Assembly: GCA_041393015.1 (NCBI GenBank)
Contig: JAWKKV010000001.1
Coordinates: 434,001-498,000 of the forward strand
Direction of reading: 5' to 3'
From: JAGQYH01 sp041393015
GTDB lineage: Bacteria; Bacteroidota; Bacteroidia; Chitinophagales; JADIYW01
Length of the DNA: 64,000 nt
Each line of letters starts with the position of its first letter. Positions within the stretch are counted from its first letter, which is position 1. The translations under genes were made by a program, and so were the position numbers. Under the pieces are notes generated by a model. That model was not told where the DNA came from. It saw only the letters and a list, made by a program, of their open reading frames with translations, and did not search any database. This document shows positions 36,901 through 44,888 of this stretch, in pieces.

Positions 36901-38474
36901 GACCCAGAACTTGGGGATGCCGATGCTAAAGTTGGTGATGTTGGATCTGCAACTACATTAATCGTTAATATATTAGAATTACCTGTATTACCACATTGAT
37001 CCGTAGCTACTCTTATATATTGAGTTGTACTGCTTAATGCAGGTGGATCGTAAGTTGTGCTTGTTGCCCCTGAAATATTGGTAAAAGTACCTGAAGTCCC
37101 CGGACGAGATTGCCATTGATAAGAATAGCTACCTCCTGCTCCACTTGAAGCACTCGCACTGTTTCCAAAAGCACCTAAGTTTCCTCCGGAACAAATTGTT
37201 CCACCACCGGAAACAGTTCCTCCATTAACACTAGGTGTTACATCAACAACTGTTAAAGATTGATGAGAACCTCCACTGCCTTCTCTATGAACCACTTCAA
37301 TAGATGAAGAACCATCTAAGAAACCTGTCCAAAATCCATTGTGCGTATCGCAGCAACCATCGTGTAGTAAAACGGTTGTGCCATTTACAACTACTCTCAC
37401 ATTGTCATCATGATTTGGCATATCTAATCGATAAATGCCACAGGCAAAACCTGTTCTTCTACTTACAACTGTATGGTTGTCTGTTCCAACTGTACATCCT
37501 TGATAAGATGAACCACCGGTACCATTGGCATCCGAAGGTGTTCCACTAGACCCCCATCTATCTAACGTATTAAAAGATTGATCATTCGTCGTATAATATC
37601 CTCTGTAGTTTCCTGTAGATGGCGTCCAAGTGCTATTTATATCTCCAAAAACGGAATGATACCAAATATTATTTCCATATGTGTAAGCTGTTCCAGAACT
37701 AGCTTGATAATTAGTAACATTTAATGATCTTACAGATGACCAAGCTCCATTTCTATTTCCTCTTGCTCTTAAATAATATGTTCCATTTGAACTAATTGAA
37801 TAATGAGAAGTACTTGGTGAACTTGTACTTGTTCCATTTGAATTGGTTCCTTGCCAATACCAAGTTACATTTGCTTGATTAGAGCTTATTGCATTTAAAT
37901 AATTACTGTTACAATTATTAGTAACAGAAAATGCAGAAGGTTGATTGACTGCCACATAAAACCATCTCCATCTCATTGCTACTTCATGATCCCCACTAGC
38001 ATTACATACATCAGTACGCCATGAATTTTCTGTATAACTTGTAATATTATATGGACCGCATTGTGTTTGGGCATAACAGTCATCACTGCCATTATACGAG
38101 CTTCTAGGAGCACTATCATCTTCCCAGCCTTGCACCCAAGCATACAATTGTGAGGCATCGTGAGAAGCGGATGTAGTTCTACTACAAGCATCGGTATTGT
38201 TGGTGCCTGTTCCATTGGCATTTACCTGGCGATTGAAGCTTTGACACCATCCGTTTTCATCATTCCAAATTTGGGCATTAACGGTAAATTCCTCATCTCC
38301 GGATTCCCAACAGTCTCCTCCGATACCACCCTCATAACTTCGGGTATAATCAATATAAGATTCGGTTTGTCTATTTTGTGCTTCAACATTAGTTATGAAG
38401 CAACAATAGAAAACAACAAAAGCACCGGTGGTGCATCTAAGTAATTTTGAAAAATTTGAAGTAAAATTGTCCAT
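30909..38474 (-). CDS. Giant HYR-like repeat surface protein, N-terminal part
   Basis: This 2521-residue frame holds the true start of the giant protein: an unusually long signal peptide (about 1-32, ending NVEA-Q). An N-terminal domain of about 400 residues rich in W, Y, N, S and C follows ('ESYIDYTRSYEGG', 'WESGDEEFTVNAQIWND'), then an Ig-like region. Next come about five HYR domains (about 605-985), five 80-residue repeats, four more HYR-type domains (about 1395-1745), seven more repeats, a lamin-tail-like insert (about 2245-2440) and a last partial repeat. The frame ends at the indel-rich segment. Joined to the downstream part, the protein would have about 5000 residues. It lies 48 bp behind a small secreted-protein gene. 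Confidence 0.9.
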   Translation of the reverse strand: MDNFTSNFSKLLRCTTGAFVVFYCCFITNVEAQNRQTESYIDYTRSYEGGIGGDCWESGDEEFTVNAQIWNDENGWCQSFNRQVNANGTGTNNTDACSRTTSASHDASQLYAWVQGWEDDSAPRSSYNGSDDCYAQTQCGPYNITSYTENSWRTDVCNASGDHEVAMRWRWFYVAVNQPSAFSVTNNCNSNYLNAISSNQANVTWYWQGTNSNGTSTSSPSTSHYSISSNGTYYLRARGNRNGAWSSVRSLNVTNYQASSGTAYTYGNNIWYHSVFGDINSTWTPSTGNYRGYYTTNDQSFNTLDRWGSSGTPSDANGTGGSSYQGCTVGTDNHTVVSRRTGFACGIYRLDMPNHDDNVRVVVNGTTVLLHDGCCDTHNGFWTGFLDGSSSIEVVHREGSGGSHQSLTVVDVTPSVNGGTVSGGGTICSGGNLGAFGNSASASSGAGGSYSYQWQSRPGTSGTFTNISGATSTTYDPPALSSTTQYIRVATDQCGNTGNSNILTINVVADPTSPTLASASPSSGSDVCAGSTVSANLNGGSGGTGCSDDYRYSTNGGSTWTTYTSGSNITVGAFGTSTIIQGRRLCSGNGCDGSGENYTTMASWSVNDNTNPTISCPSNTTVNTNSGCTFVGSIGTATGSDNCGTPMIANNAGSSFALGNNVITWTSTDGSGNSVTCTQTVTVLDDDNPTITCPSNASVNTNTGCTYVGGIGTATTTDNCGSSVSSNALASFPVGNTTVTWTASDAAGNSVTCNQTVTVSDDDDPIITCPATATVVTNTGCTYVGGIGTATTTDNCGASVSSNAPASYPVGNTTVTWTATDAAGNSVACNQTVTVSDDDNPTISCPATATVGTNTGCTYVGGIGTATTTDNCGSTVSSDAPASYPVGNTTVTWTATDAAGNSVSCTQTVTVSDDDDPTISCPATANVSTNTGCTYVGPIGTATTTDNCGSTVSSDAPASYPVGNTTVTWTATDAAGNSVSCTQTVTVTDDTNPTAICQDVTVQLDGLGAGSITTGDIDNGSNDACGIASLSLDNTSFGCSNVGAGNTVTLTVTDNNNNVSTCTATVTVEDNVAPVATCQDVTVQLDATGNGSTTATAVDNGSSDACGIASLVLSQTDFVCSEVGGNTVTLTVTDNNNNVSTCTATVTVEDNVNPVATCQDVTIQLDGLGAGSITTGDIDNGSNDACGIASLSLDNTSFGCSNVGAANTVTLTVTDNNNNVSTCTASVTVEDNVNPVATCQDVTVQLDGFGAGSITTGDIDNGSSDACGIANLSLDNTSFGCSNVGAANTVTLTVTDNNNNVSTCSAVVTVEDNISANAICQDVTIYLDGNGDASTTATAVDNGSSDACGIANIVLSQTAFDCSEVGGNAVTLTVTDVNNNVSICNATVTVVDDEDPVIVGGCPSNITTFNSPQNCNQLVSWGHPSTTDNCGVASTVFTSPGVLVTDFGVNVGAFGLFSVGVSTVTYTVTDDNNNVATCTFTITVEDTENPTITGCPSDINIGTDLGICGAQAFWTAPTASDNCPGVILTDNGNFSGQTYPVGSTTVTYTATDNVSLQATCSFNIIVSDDENPSITCPAAVSVTADAGVCEATGVAIGTATITDNCPGAIVSSDALTAYPVGVTTVTWTATDAANNTSSCTQTITVTDDENPTISCPASFTQNTDANACDAMVIYSVTGTDNCIGEIITQTAGLESGETFPLGTTTNTFVITDVANNTATCSFDVTIEDNDLPSAICQDVTVQLDGLGAGSTSTGDIDNGSNDACGIASLSLDVTSFGCSNVGANTVTLTVTDNNSNVSTCTATVTVEDNVNPAAICQGATVQLDGLGVGSISTGDIDNGSNDACGIASLSLDVTSFGCSNVGANTVTLTVTDNNNNVSTCTATVTVEDNVAPVATCQDVTVQLDGLGAGNITTGDIDNGSNDACGVASLSLDVTSFGCSNVGANTVTLTVTDNNSNVSTCTATVTVEDNVDPTAICQDVTVQLDGLGVGNITTGDIDNGSSDACGVANLSLDVTSFGCSNVGGNTVTLTVTDNNNNLSTCTATVTVEDNVAPVAICQDVTVQLDGLGAGNITTGDIDNGSNDACGIASLSLDVTSFDCSNVGANTVELTVTDNNTNVSTCTATVTVEDNVAPVAVCQDATVELDINGNAVIVNSDINNGSNDACGIASLSLDVTSFDCSNVGLNAVVLTVTDNNSNVSTCSATVTVEDNISPNALCQDITVQLDVNGQVSIVADNINNGSTDNCAGTATVNNALPWINEVNHIEQGMLAVNQVEIIYDASLDLNAYSLKSYIGNFSGTVTLYNSNTLALLDLNAVSIGNGLKMVVVDAGYAPAMLTNNRAIAWGLFNGNTPIEIVSWQGIDPTTVTTSDGYGVTHDVMFADNITNVDAIQTYTIVAERCGTGTPSAITNWTSTYGGTNNNSLGATNGCQTITTSGSTSGLTLSIDQSDFVCSEVGANTVTLTITDPNNNVSACTATVTVEDNIAPVATCQDVTVQLDASGNGSTTATAVDNGSNDACGIAS

Positions 38475-38522
38475 GGCGATGGTTTAATTTTGAATAATTA
38501 TAATATTACTAGGGGAAGTATT

Positions 38523-38963
38523 TTAAGGTTGCTTAACTAGGAATTCTTGAAATTTAATTCCGCTATTAATGTCAGGAGAAGCGGCTTCTAAATGTAAGTC
38601 CGTCTCCGTTATTTCTATTGCTTGCAACTCTCTTACCACATCTGACATGGCAAGTGCGTTGGCATCGAAAATTAATTGAGAAGTATTCTCTTGAATAATA
38701 TAACCACAAGACCCTGATGCCACACCATTGATGTACAATGTAAAGGTAGAATCCGTAAATCCATACTCAACAACATTGTCATTAACTAAATCATCCATTA
38801 AGGATGCTGTTTCACCGGCAATCGTATTGCCTAACGAATCAACGGCATATACATTAACTATTTTCCACTTTCCCAACAATTCCGGCGGGACATTTTCTTG
38901 TGCATTTAGATTACTCAAACACAATACTAGAGCTGCAAACAATACAATCTTTAAATATTTCAT
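38523..38963 (-). CDS. Secreted lipocalin-like protein
   Basis: The 146-residue protein has a Sec signal peptide (1-21, cut after LNA-Q), then 'PPELLGKWKIVNVYAVDSLGN', a lipocalin-like start (GKW). It continues with alternating strands 'YGFTDSTFTLYINGV' and 'CGYIIQENTSQLIF', as in the small lipocalin-like proteins of Bacteroidota. It lies 48 bp upstream of the giant surface-protein gene on the same strand and is probably in one transcript with it. Ligand and role are unknown. The upstream spacer (38964-39244) holds a TGAT-N4-ATCA sequence at 39186-39197. Confidence 0.8.
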   Translation of the reverse strand: MKYLKIVLFAALVLCLSNLNAQENVPPELLGKWKIVNVYAVDSLGNTIAGETASLMDDLVNDNVVEYGFTDSTFTLYINGVASGSCGYIIQENTSQLIFDANALAMSDVVRELQAIEITETDLHLEAASPDINSGIKFQEFLVKQP

Positions 38964-39185
38964 TCTTTCAGTTTAATATTTTAATACTATAAATCAACCA
39001 GAGGAAATTAGGGAGGGAGCACATTAATGACATACCTTTTCTTAGAAAAAAATAAATGGTAAGATCATGTAAATTGTAAGTAAAGTTTTAACCCCTGATT
39101 GAACAAAAGTTAATACATGTTAATGTATTATTTAAATAAGATTAAATAAAAAGTGATTTTTTATAGAATTACGGACAATAAACTG

Positions 39186-39197
39186 TGATTTTTATCA
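39186..39197. promoter_or_regulatory. TGAT-N4-ATCA site upstream of the lipocalin/giant-protein operon
   Basis: TGATTTTTATCA fits the palindrome found in the stress island, about 220 bp before the lipocalin-like start. A single distant copy may be chance. Confidence 0.2.
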
Positions 39198-39244
39198 TAT
39201 CCTCAATAAAACAACTTAGATATTGCAATAAAAACACAAATGTG

Positions 39245-41179
39245 CTACTTGTTATTTTTTAACACTTCAATTTTCTGAAACAAATTTGATTGATTGTAAC
39301 CCATTTCGACAGCCTTATTGTATAGATTTATTGCTTTCTCGTTTTCTCCTATTTGAGCATATACATCCCCTTGATCTAAGTAACCTTCTACCCAATTGTT
39401 TTGGATCGCAGTTTGACTAAGTTGTATGATTTCATTATAAGCTAAATTCTTAAAGTATATATTCATCAGTTTTTGATACACTCGCTTATTATGCTGATCT
39501 AAATTCCAATATTGAAGATAATAATTGAGCGATTGCTCTTCACTAGAATATTCCTTATGATATATATCACCTAGCAGCTCCAAACTCTTTAAATGATATT
39601 GACTTGAGTCATTACTTACACTTTTTAGCCAATAGATAGCACTATCCATTTTAGCATAATATTGCCCATATAATACAGCCAGTTTAATTTTAGCATCACT
39701 GTATTCGGGATAGACATCAATAGCTTTTACAAAATAATTCTTAGCCTTGTTTACATCTGGTTGTTTATTTTTAGTTGGATTCGCTTCTACCGTTTTCATG
39801 TAGTGATTGGCCATCATAAAATTGGCTCTAGCTGAATTCGACAGGTATTTTATATCGTGTTCATACAAAGTTCGTTTATCCTCCCAAACAGTGTTTCGTT
39901 GAATGGTTAGAAAGAGAAAAGCGATAAGGATAGGCCCAACCACCAACATATCCTTCTTTAACGCAGCCACATTGGGCTTAAAGCGATTAGCACAATTATA
40001 AATAAGCAATGCAACGATCATGCAAAATCCGAGAGATGCCTGATAAACCAATCTTTCTCCCACAATTCCGGTTACATAAAATGGCGGTAAAAGGTTTGAA
40101 AATGGCAAAATACTAATTGCAAATGCAGTCATCCAAAAAGAAATTTTTAGATCTAGTTTCAGAGCAAAACTCCTAATGATATATCCCGATGAAATCAACA
40201 TAATTACAATACCTAAATAAGGTAAAACCATTGACCAGTTTTGAACTGGGAGTGTATTGTATCCATAATAAAAGAGTAGTGGAAACGGAATAATCAATTT
40301 CTTCAAATAAAAGAAAATAGTTTGCACACCATTGGATATTGAGTATAACGAAGGATAAAATTTGTAAGGATTCTGCTCAAAACTATATGGTATATCACCA
40401 GCAGGCAGACCTCCTTTGAACTGAGTAAATACTATATTGTAAATAATTAATCCTATAATAAAGACACCAATATATTTAAGAATAGTTTTAGCTCCTTTGA
40501 TTTGAACCTCTTTATACTTATAGCCTACAACTGTAATTAAAACCATCCAAGGAAAAACCAACAAACCCGTTTCTTTCGATAAAACACTTAAGAATAAAAA
40601 TATCAGAGAAGGAATTAAAAATAGCCATTTATCACTTTTAAAAAACTTTAGATAAAAGATGAGAGCTGCTATCAAAAATGAAAAGCATAAAATTTCTTCT
40701 CTATTCTTAATACTTGCCACCACTTCAGTATGAATAGGGTGAAACAAGAATAACAGCAAACCCATATAAATAACTTCTTTGGGTATGTTGATTCCAATAA
40801 TCGTGAGCATTCTTAAAAAAACAAGTAGTAAAATAATATTTATGGCATAGAGGATAATATTTACTACATGACTGTTATGCGGATTATTACCCCAAAACAT
40901 ATATTCAAAGACCATCGTAATTTTACCCATCGGACGATAACCGTACGTAACGCCTTCTCCTTCGTTATATCTACTAGTAAGTAAAGTTGGAATAGCACTG
41001 ACACCTTCTTTTATTATATCATTCTGACTATCTAGTGGAACTATATAAGCATCATCAATATTGTAATCATTCTTTATAGTATTGCCATAAGCAACAAATG
41101 TTAAAAGAACAATGAGCAACATTTCCCAGATCTTAATCAATCTGTTTTTTGGTTTTATATTTCTATTCTTTTTCGCCAA
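39245..41179 (-). CDS. TMTC-like membrane protein with TPR repeats
   Basis: The 644-residue protein has an N-terminal TM helix, then 'FVAYGNTIKNDYNIDDAYIV', a long loop with 'YGYRPMGKITMVFEYMFWGNNPHNSHVVN', and about ten further TM helices up to residue about 420. The C-terminus (about 440-640) has TPR repeats ('AKNYFVKAIDVYPEYSDAKIKLAVLY', 'DQGDVYAQIGENEKAINLYNKAVEMGY'). This is the layout of TMTC and other GT-C-type proteins, whose eukaryotic members O-mannosylate cadherins. A GT-C glycosyltransferase acting on exported proteins is an attractive inference given the giant repeat protein next door, but catalytic residues are not proven. Confidence 0.82.
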   Translation of the reverse strand: MAKKNRNIKPKNRLIKIWEMLLIVLLTFVAYGNTIKNDYNIDDAYIVPLDSQNDIIKEGVSAIPTLLTSRYNEGEGVTYGYRPMGKITMVFEYMFWGNNPHNSHVVNIILYAINIILLLVFLRMLTIIGINIPKEVIYMGLLLFLFHPIHTEVVASIKNREEILCFSFLIAALIFYLKFFKSDKWLFLIPSLIFLFLSVLSKETGLLVFPWMVLITVVGYKYKEVQIKGAKTILKYIGVFIIGLIIYNIVFTQFKGGLPAGDIPYSFEQNPYKFYPSLYSISNGVQTIFFYLKKLIIPFPLLFYYGYNTLPVQNWSMVLPYLGIVIMLISSGYIIRSFALKLDLKISFWMTAFAISILPFSNLLPPFYVTGIVGERLVYQASLGFCMIVALLIYNCANRFKPNVAALKKDMLVVGPILIAFLFLTIQRNTVWEDKRTLYEHDIKYLSNSARANFMMANHYMKTVEANPTKNKQPDVNKAKNYFVKAIDVYPEYSDAKIKLAVLYGQYYAKMDSAIYWLKSVSNDSSQYHLKSLELLGDIYHKEYSSEEQSLNYYLQYWNLDQHNKRVYQKLMNIYFKNLAYNEIIQLSQTAIQNNWVEGYLDQGDVYAQIGENEKAINLYNKAVEMGYNQSNLFQKIEVLKNNK

Positions 41180-41270
41180 AGAGATTTTTCCTTGCTTTCA
41201 ATTATAATGATAGTTATAGTATTTTAAAAAAAAGAGAGAATAGTTCTCTAAAACATTTTTAATATAAATA

Positions 41271-41303
41271 AGAAGCCCCGCCAATAAAATTGGCGGGGCT
41301 TCT
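41271..41303 (-). terminator. Terminator after the ECF sigma gene
   Basis: A perfect 14-bp GC-rich stem (41271-41284 with 41290-41303, loop TAAAA) lies about 70 bp after the sigma gene stop. The minus-strand tail is T/A-rich (TTATTTATATT); the plus-strand tail is TTT, so it may work both ways. Confidence 0.85.
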
Positions 41304-41372
41304 TTTCGCAGGGACAAATAAAATGTACAACTCTTTTCAGAGGATTAAATCCTCCTAAGTTTTAGTTTTTCT

Positions 41373-41951
41373 TTATAGGCTGATGGACTTTTCAGTTACC
41401 ATCTTGCGTAGATTGATAAGCGCATAGCGCATTCTTCCTAAAGCAGTATTAATACTTACTCCTGTCATATCTGCAATTTCTTTAAAACTCATTTCTGCAT
41501 AATGACGAAGCACTACCACTTCTTTTTGCTCATCAGGTAATTGGTTAATTAAATCTTTAACCTTCGCTTTCGCTTGGTCTTTAATCATCGTATCTTCGGC
41601 GTTGTCACCAGAAAATTTTAACACCTCAAAAATGTCAAATCCTTCATTATCAACGATGGAAGGCTTTCTTTTTACTTTCCTGAAATAATCGATACACAAG
41701 TTGTGTGATATTCTCATTACCCAAGGAAGAAATTTACCTTCTTCTTTATAATTGCCTGATCTAAGGCTTTCAACTACTTTAATGAACGTGTCTTGGAAAA
41801 TATCTTCTGCAAGATATTTATCCCGGACAAACATGTACACGGCTGTGTAAACTCTGTCTTTGTGTCTATTTATAAGAACTTCGAGGCTCGCCTCACAACC
41901 GTTTAAATACGATTTAACTAACTGTTGATCATCTTGAACATACAAACTCAT
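41373..41951 (-). CDS. ECF-type RNA polymerase sigma factor
   Basis: The 192-residue protein has sigma region 2 (about 20-90, 'DRVYTAVYMFVRDKYLAEDIFQDTFIKVVESL', 'FLPWVMRISHNLCIDYFRKVKR') and region 4 (about 135-185, 'LPDEQKEVVVLRHYAEMSFKEIADMTGVSINTALGRMRYALINLRK'). It matches the conserved housekeeping-like ECF sigma factor widespread in Bacteroidota. No anti-sigma factor gene is adjacent: downstream are a terminator and the TMTC-like gene, and upstream is uvrA in the other direction. Confidence 0.95.
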   Translation of the reverse strand: MSLYVQDDQQLVKSYLNGCEASLEVLINRHKDRVYTAVYMFVRDKYLAEDIFQDTFIKVVESLRSGNYKEEGKFLPWVMRISHNLCIDYFRKVKRKPSIVDNEGFDIFEVLKFSGDNAEDTMIKDQAKAKVKDLINQLPDEQKEVVVLRHYAEMSFKEIADMTGVSINTALGRMRYALINLRKMVTEKSISL

Positions 41952-42108
41952 CTACTTAAGATTTAGATTATTAAAAACTTATTGCTTAGTGTAGAGTTCT
42001 ATCTATATTAGTTCAATTTAAATTCGTTAATTAAAAAGTTTAGTAAAGTTTATTTTCGTACTAAGTTTCTTTCACATTAATTAACACAACTACTGTGCCA
42101 AAAACATC

Positions 42109-44886
42109 ATGAAGCAAAACTCACAATCAAATATAATCATAAAAGGAGCCAATGTCCATAATTTAAAAAATATTGATGTTATTATTCCTAAAAATAAGTT
42201 TGTAGTAGTTACCGGAGTTTCGGGTTCAGGTAAATCATCCTTAACTATTGATACTTTATATGCAGAAGGTCAAAGACGATATGTGGAATCCTTATCCTCT
42301 TATGCGCGACAGTTTTTAGATAGAAAAGAAAAACCGGATGTAGACTACATTAAAGGGCTTTCCCCTGCTATAGCTATTGAACAGCGAGTATCCTCCAGTA
42401 CAACTCGCTCTACTGTTGGCAGCTTAACTGAGATTTATGACTACTTGAGATTGCTCTATGCAAAAGCAGGCGAGACTATTTCTCCTATCTCAGGAAACAA
42501 GGTGATTAAGCAAGAAGTGCAAGATGTAATTGCCTATATTAAACAACTAAAAGAAGGTCAAAAACTTCAAATTTTATCTCCTATTTATGATAAAAAAGAC
42601 CTTAAAACAACACTTAAAAACTTGTTACAAAAAGGATATTTAAGACTTTTGGTAGATGGAAATGTGTTTCGAATTGAGGACATTCTTGATAAAAAAGACA
42701 ACAATGCTCTTTTTTTAGAACAAAAAGTGTACTTATTAATAGACAGAATTGTAGTAAAAAATGAAACTGAAAACCTTAATCGTGTAGCCGACTCCATAAA
42801 TATTGCTTTCGATGAAGGCGAAAATGTTTGTGTCTTAGATCTTGGCGATGGGAAAATGGAGGTATTTAGCAGACGATTTGAGTTAGATGGAATCAAATTT
42901 GAAGAACCCACTGCTCATTTTTTCAATTATAATTCTCCTTATGGGGCTTGTACAACTTGCGAAGGATTCGGAACCATTATAGGTATTGACCACGATTTAG
43001 TGATTCCAAACAAAAGTCTTTCACTTTATGAAGATGCTGTTGCAGCTTGGAAAGGTGAAAAAATGAGTTGGTATAAAGATGAGTTTATAAGAAATGCTCA
43101 TTTAGTAGATTTTCCAATTCACAAACCTATTATTGATTTAAGTGCAGAACAATACAAGTTACTTTGGAATGGCTTCAGCGGTGTACAAGGCTTAAACAGC
43201 TTCTTCAAAGAGATTGAAGAACAAACTTACAAAATCCAATATAGAGTAATGCTCTCAAGGTATAGAGGAAGAACTATTTGTGATGTTTGCGACGGTACAA
43301 GACTGAGAAAGGAAACTCAGTATGTAAAAGTTGGTGGCAAGTCGATCGGTGAACTTTTGAGCATTCCTATTAAAGACTTAGTTGTTCATTTTGAACAAAT
43401 TGAATTAACCGACTATCAAGAACAAGTCTCAAAAAGAATTTTAGTAGAAGTAAAACAGCGATTGCAATTTCTAATTGATGTGGGTTTGGAATATTTGAAT
43501 CTCAATCGAGTATCTAATACCTTATCGGGAGGTGAAACGCAAAGAATTCATTTAACTAGAACTCTGGGCAGTAACTTAACAAGTTCCATTTATATATTAG
43601 ATGAACCTAGCATTGGACTTCATCCTCATGATTCTGATAGATTGATTAAAGTATTGAAACATTTACGAGACCTCGGCAATACTGTAATTGTGGTAGAACA
43701 CGAAGAAGATATAATAATGGCTGCCGACTATTTAATTGATGTAGGTCCAGAAGCGGGAAGTTTAGGTGGCGAAATAGTTTTTGCCGGAAAAATTGAAGAC
43801 ATCTTCAAAACACCAACCAGCTTAACAACACAATATTTAGAAGGCACTAAAAAAATTGAAGTGCCGTCGAAGCGAAGAAAACCATACGACTTTATAGAAA
43901 TAAAGGGCGCACGCCAGCATAATTTAAAAAATGTAGATGTTAAATTTCCATTGAATGCCTTAACCGTAGTTACAGGAGTAAGTGGCTCAGGAAAAACCAC
44001 ATTAATTAAAGGCATATTATACCCTGGCATTAAAAGAGAAATAGAAGGTCATGGCGTAAAACCCGGTCTTCATAAATCCATTGAAGGCGCTATTGGAAGA
44101 TTGGGAAAAATTGAAATGGTTGATCAAAATCCAATTGGAAGATCCAGTAGATCAAACCCCGTTACCTATATTAAAGCTTATGATGTTATTCGAGATTTAT
44201 ACTCTAAACAACCATTATCAAAAATAAGAGCCTACAAACCGAAACACTTTTCTTTTAATGTAGAAGGCGGAAGATGTGACAATTGTAACGGTGAAGGAGA
44301 AACTATTGTTGAAATGCAATTTTTAGCAGACATTCATTTGACTTGCGAAGTTTGTAAAGGTGCAAGATTCAAACAAGAGATTTTGGAAGTTCAATACAAA
44401 GAGAAAAGTATTGCCGATGTTTTATCTATGACAGTGGATGATGCTGTAGAATTTTTCAAAGATGCTAAAGATGTTCGAAGTAAATTGGCTCCATTATCTG
44501 AAGTTGGTTTAGGATATATTCAATTGGGCCAATCCTCCAGTACTTTAAGTGGTGGCGAAGCGCAAAGAGTGAAATTAGCTTCCTTTTTATCTAAAGGAAA
44601 ATCTGCCGAAACAGTTTTATTCATTTTTGACGAACCCAGCACCGGACTTCACTTTAACGATATCAATAAACTATTGAAGGCTTTTAATGCACTTATTGAA
44701 AAAGGGCACTCTATCATTGTAATTGAGCATAACTTAGAGATCATTAAATGTGCCGATTGGTTGATAGATCTTGGACCCGGCGGAGGAAATGATGGTGGCG
44801 AGTTAATTTTTCAAGGCACTCCTGAAGGTTTAATCAAAGAAAAAAGATCACTTACAGGATTATATCTAAAAGAAAAATTAGATTAA
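42109..44886 (+). CDS. uvrA: Excinuclease ABC subunit A
   Basis: UvrA detects DNA lesions and loads UvrB in nucleotide excision repair. The 925-residue protein has two ABC ATPase modules: Walker A '[10 protein letters not shown]' near residue 35 and '[10 protein letters not shown]' near 625; signatures '[11 protein letters not shown]' and '[11 protein letters not shown]'; Walker B '[12 protein letters not shown]' and '[12 protein letters not shown]'. Zinc-binding cysteines are seen at 'CTTCEGFG'/'CDVCDGTR' and 'CDNCNGEG'/'CEVCKGARF'. The segment after '[16 protein letters not shown]' lacks the extra CPxCG cysteines of many UvrA proteins. A TATTTTCG element about 55 bp upstream may be its promoter. 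The next gene starts two bases after the stop. Confidence 0.97.
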   Translation: MKQNSQSNIIIKGANVHNLKNIDVIIPKNKFVVVTGVSGSGKSSLTIDTLYAEGQRRYVESLSSYARQFLDRKEKPDVDYIKGLSPAIAIEQRVSSSTTRSTVGSLTEIYDYLRLLYAKAGETISPISGNKVIKQEVQDVIAYIKQLKEGQKLQILSPIYDKKDLKTTLKNLLQKGYLRLLVDGNVFRIEDILDKKDNNALFLEQKVYLLIDRIVVKNETENLNRVADSINIAFDEGENVCVLDLGDGKMEVFSRRFELDGIKFEEPTAHFFNYNSPYGACTTCEGFGTIIGIDHDLVIPNKSLSLYEDAVAAWKGEKMSWYKDEFIRNAHLVDFPIHKPIIDLSAEQYKLLWNGFSGVQGLNSFFKEIEEQTYKIQYRVMLSRYRGRTICDVCDGTRLRKETQYVKVGGKSIGELLSIPIKDLVVHFEQIELTDYQEQVSKRILVEVKQRLQFLIDVGLEYLNLNRVSNTLSGGETQRIHLTRTLGSNLTSSIYILDEPSIGLHPHDSDRLIKVLKHLRDLGNTVIVVEHEEDIIMAADYLIDVGPEAGSLGGEIVFAGKIEDIFKTPTSLTTQYLEGTKKIEVPSKRRKPYDFIEIKGARQHNLKNVDVKFPLNALTVVTGVSGSGKTTLIKGILYPGIKREIEGHGVKPGLHKSIEGAIGRLGKIEMVDQNPIGRSSRSNPVTYIKAYDVIRDLYSKQPLSKIRAYKPKHFSFNVEGGRCDNCNGEGETIVEMQFLADIHLTCEVCKGARFKQEILEVQYKEKSIADVLSMTVDDAVEFFKDAKDVRSKLAPLSEVGLGYIQLGQSSSTLSGGEAQRVKLASFLSKGKSAETVLFIFDEPSTGLHFNDINKLLKAFNALIEKGHSIIVIEHNLEIIKCADWLIDLGPGGGNDGGELIFQGTPEGLIKEKRSLTGLYLKEKLD

Positions 44887-44888
44887 TA

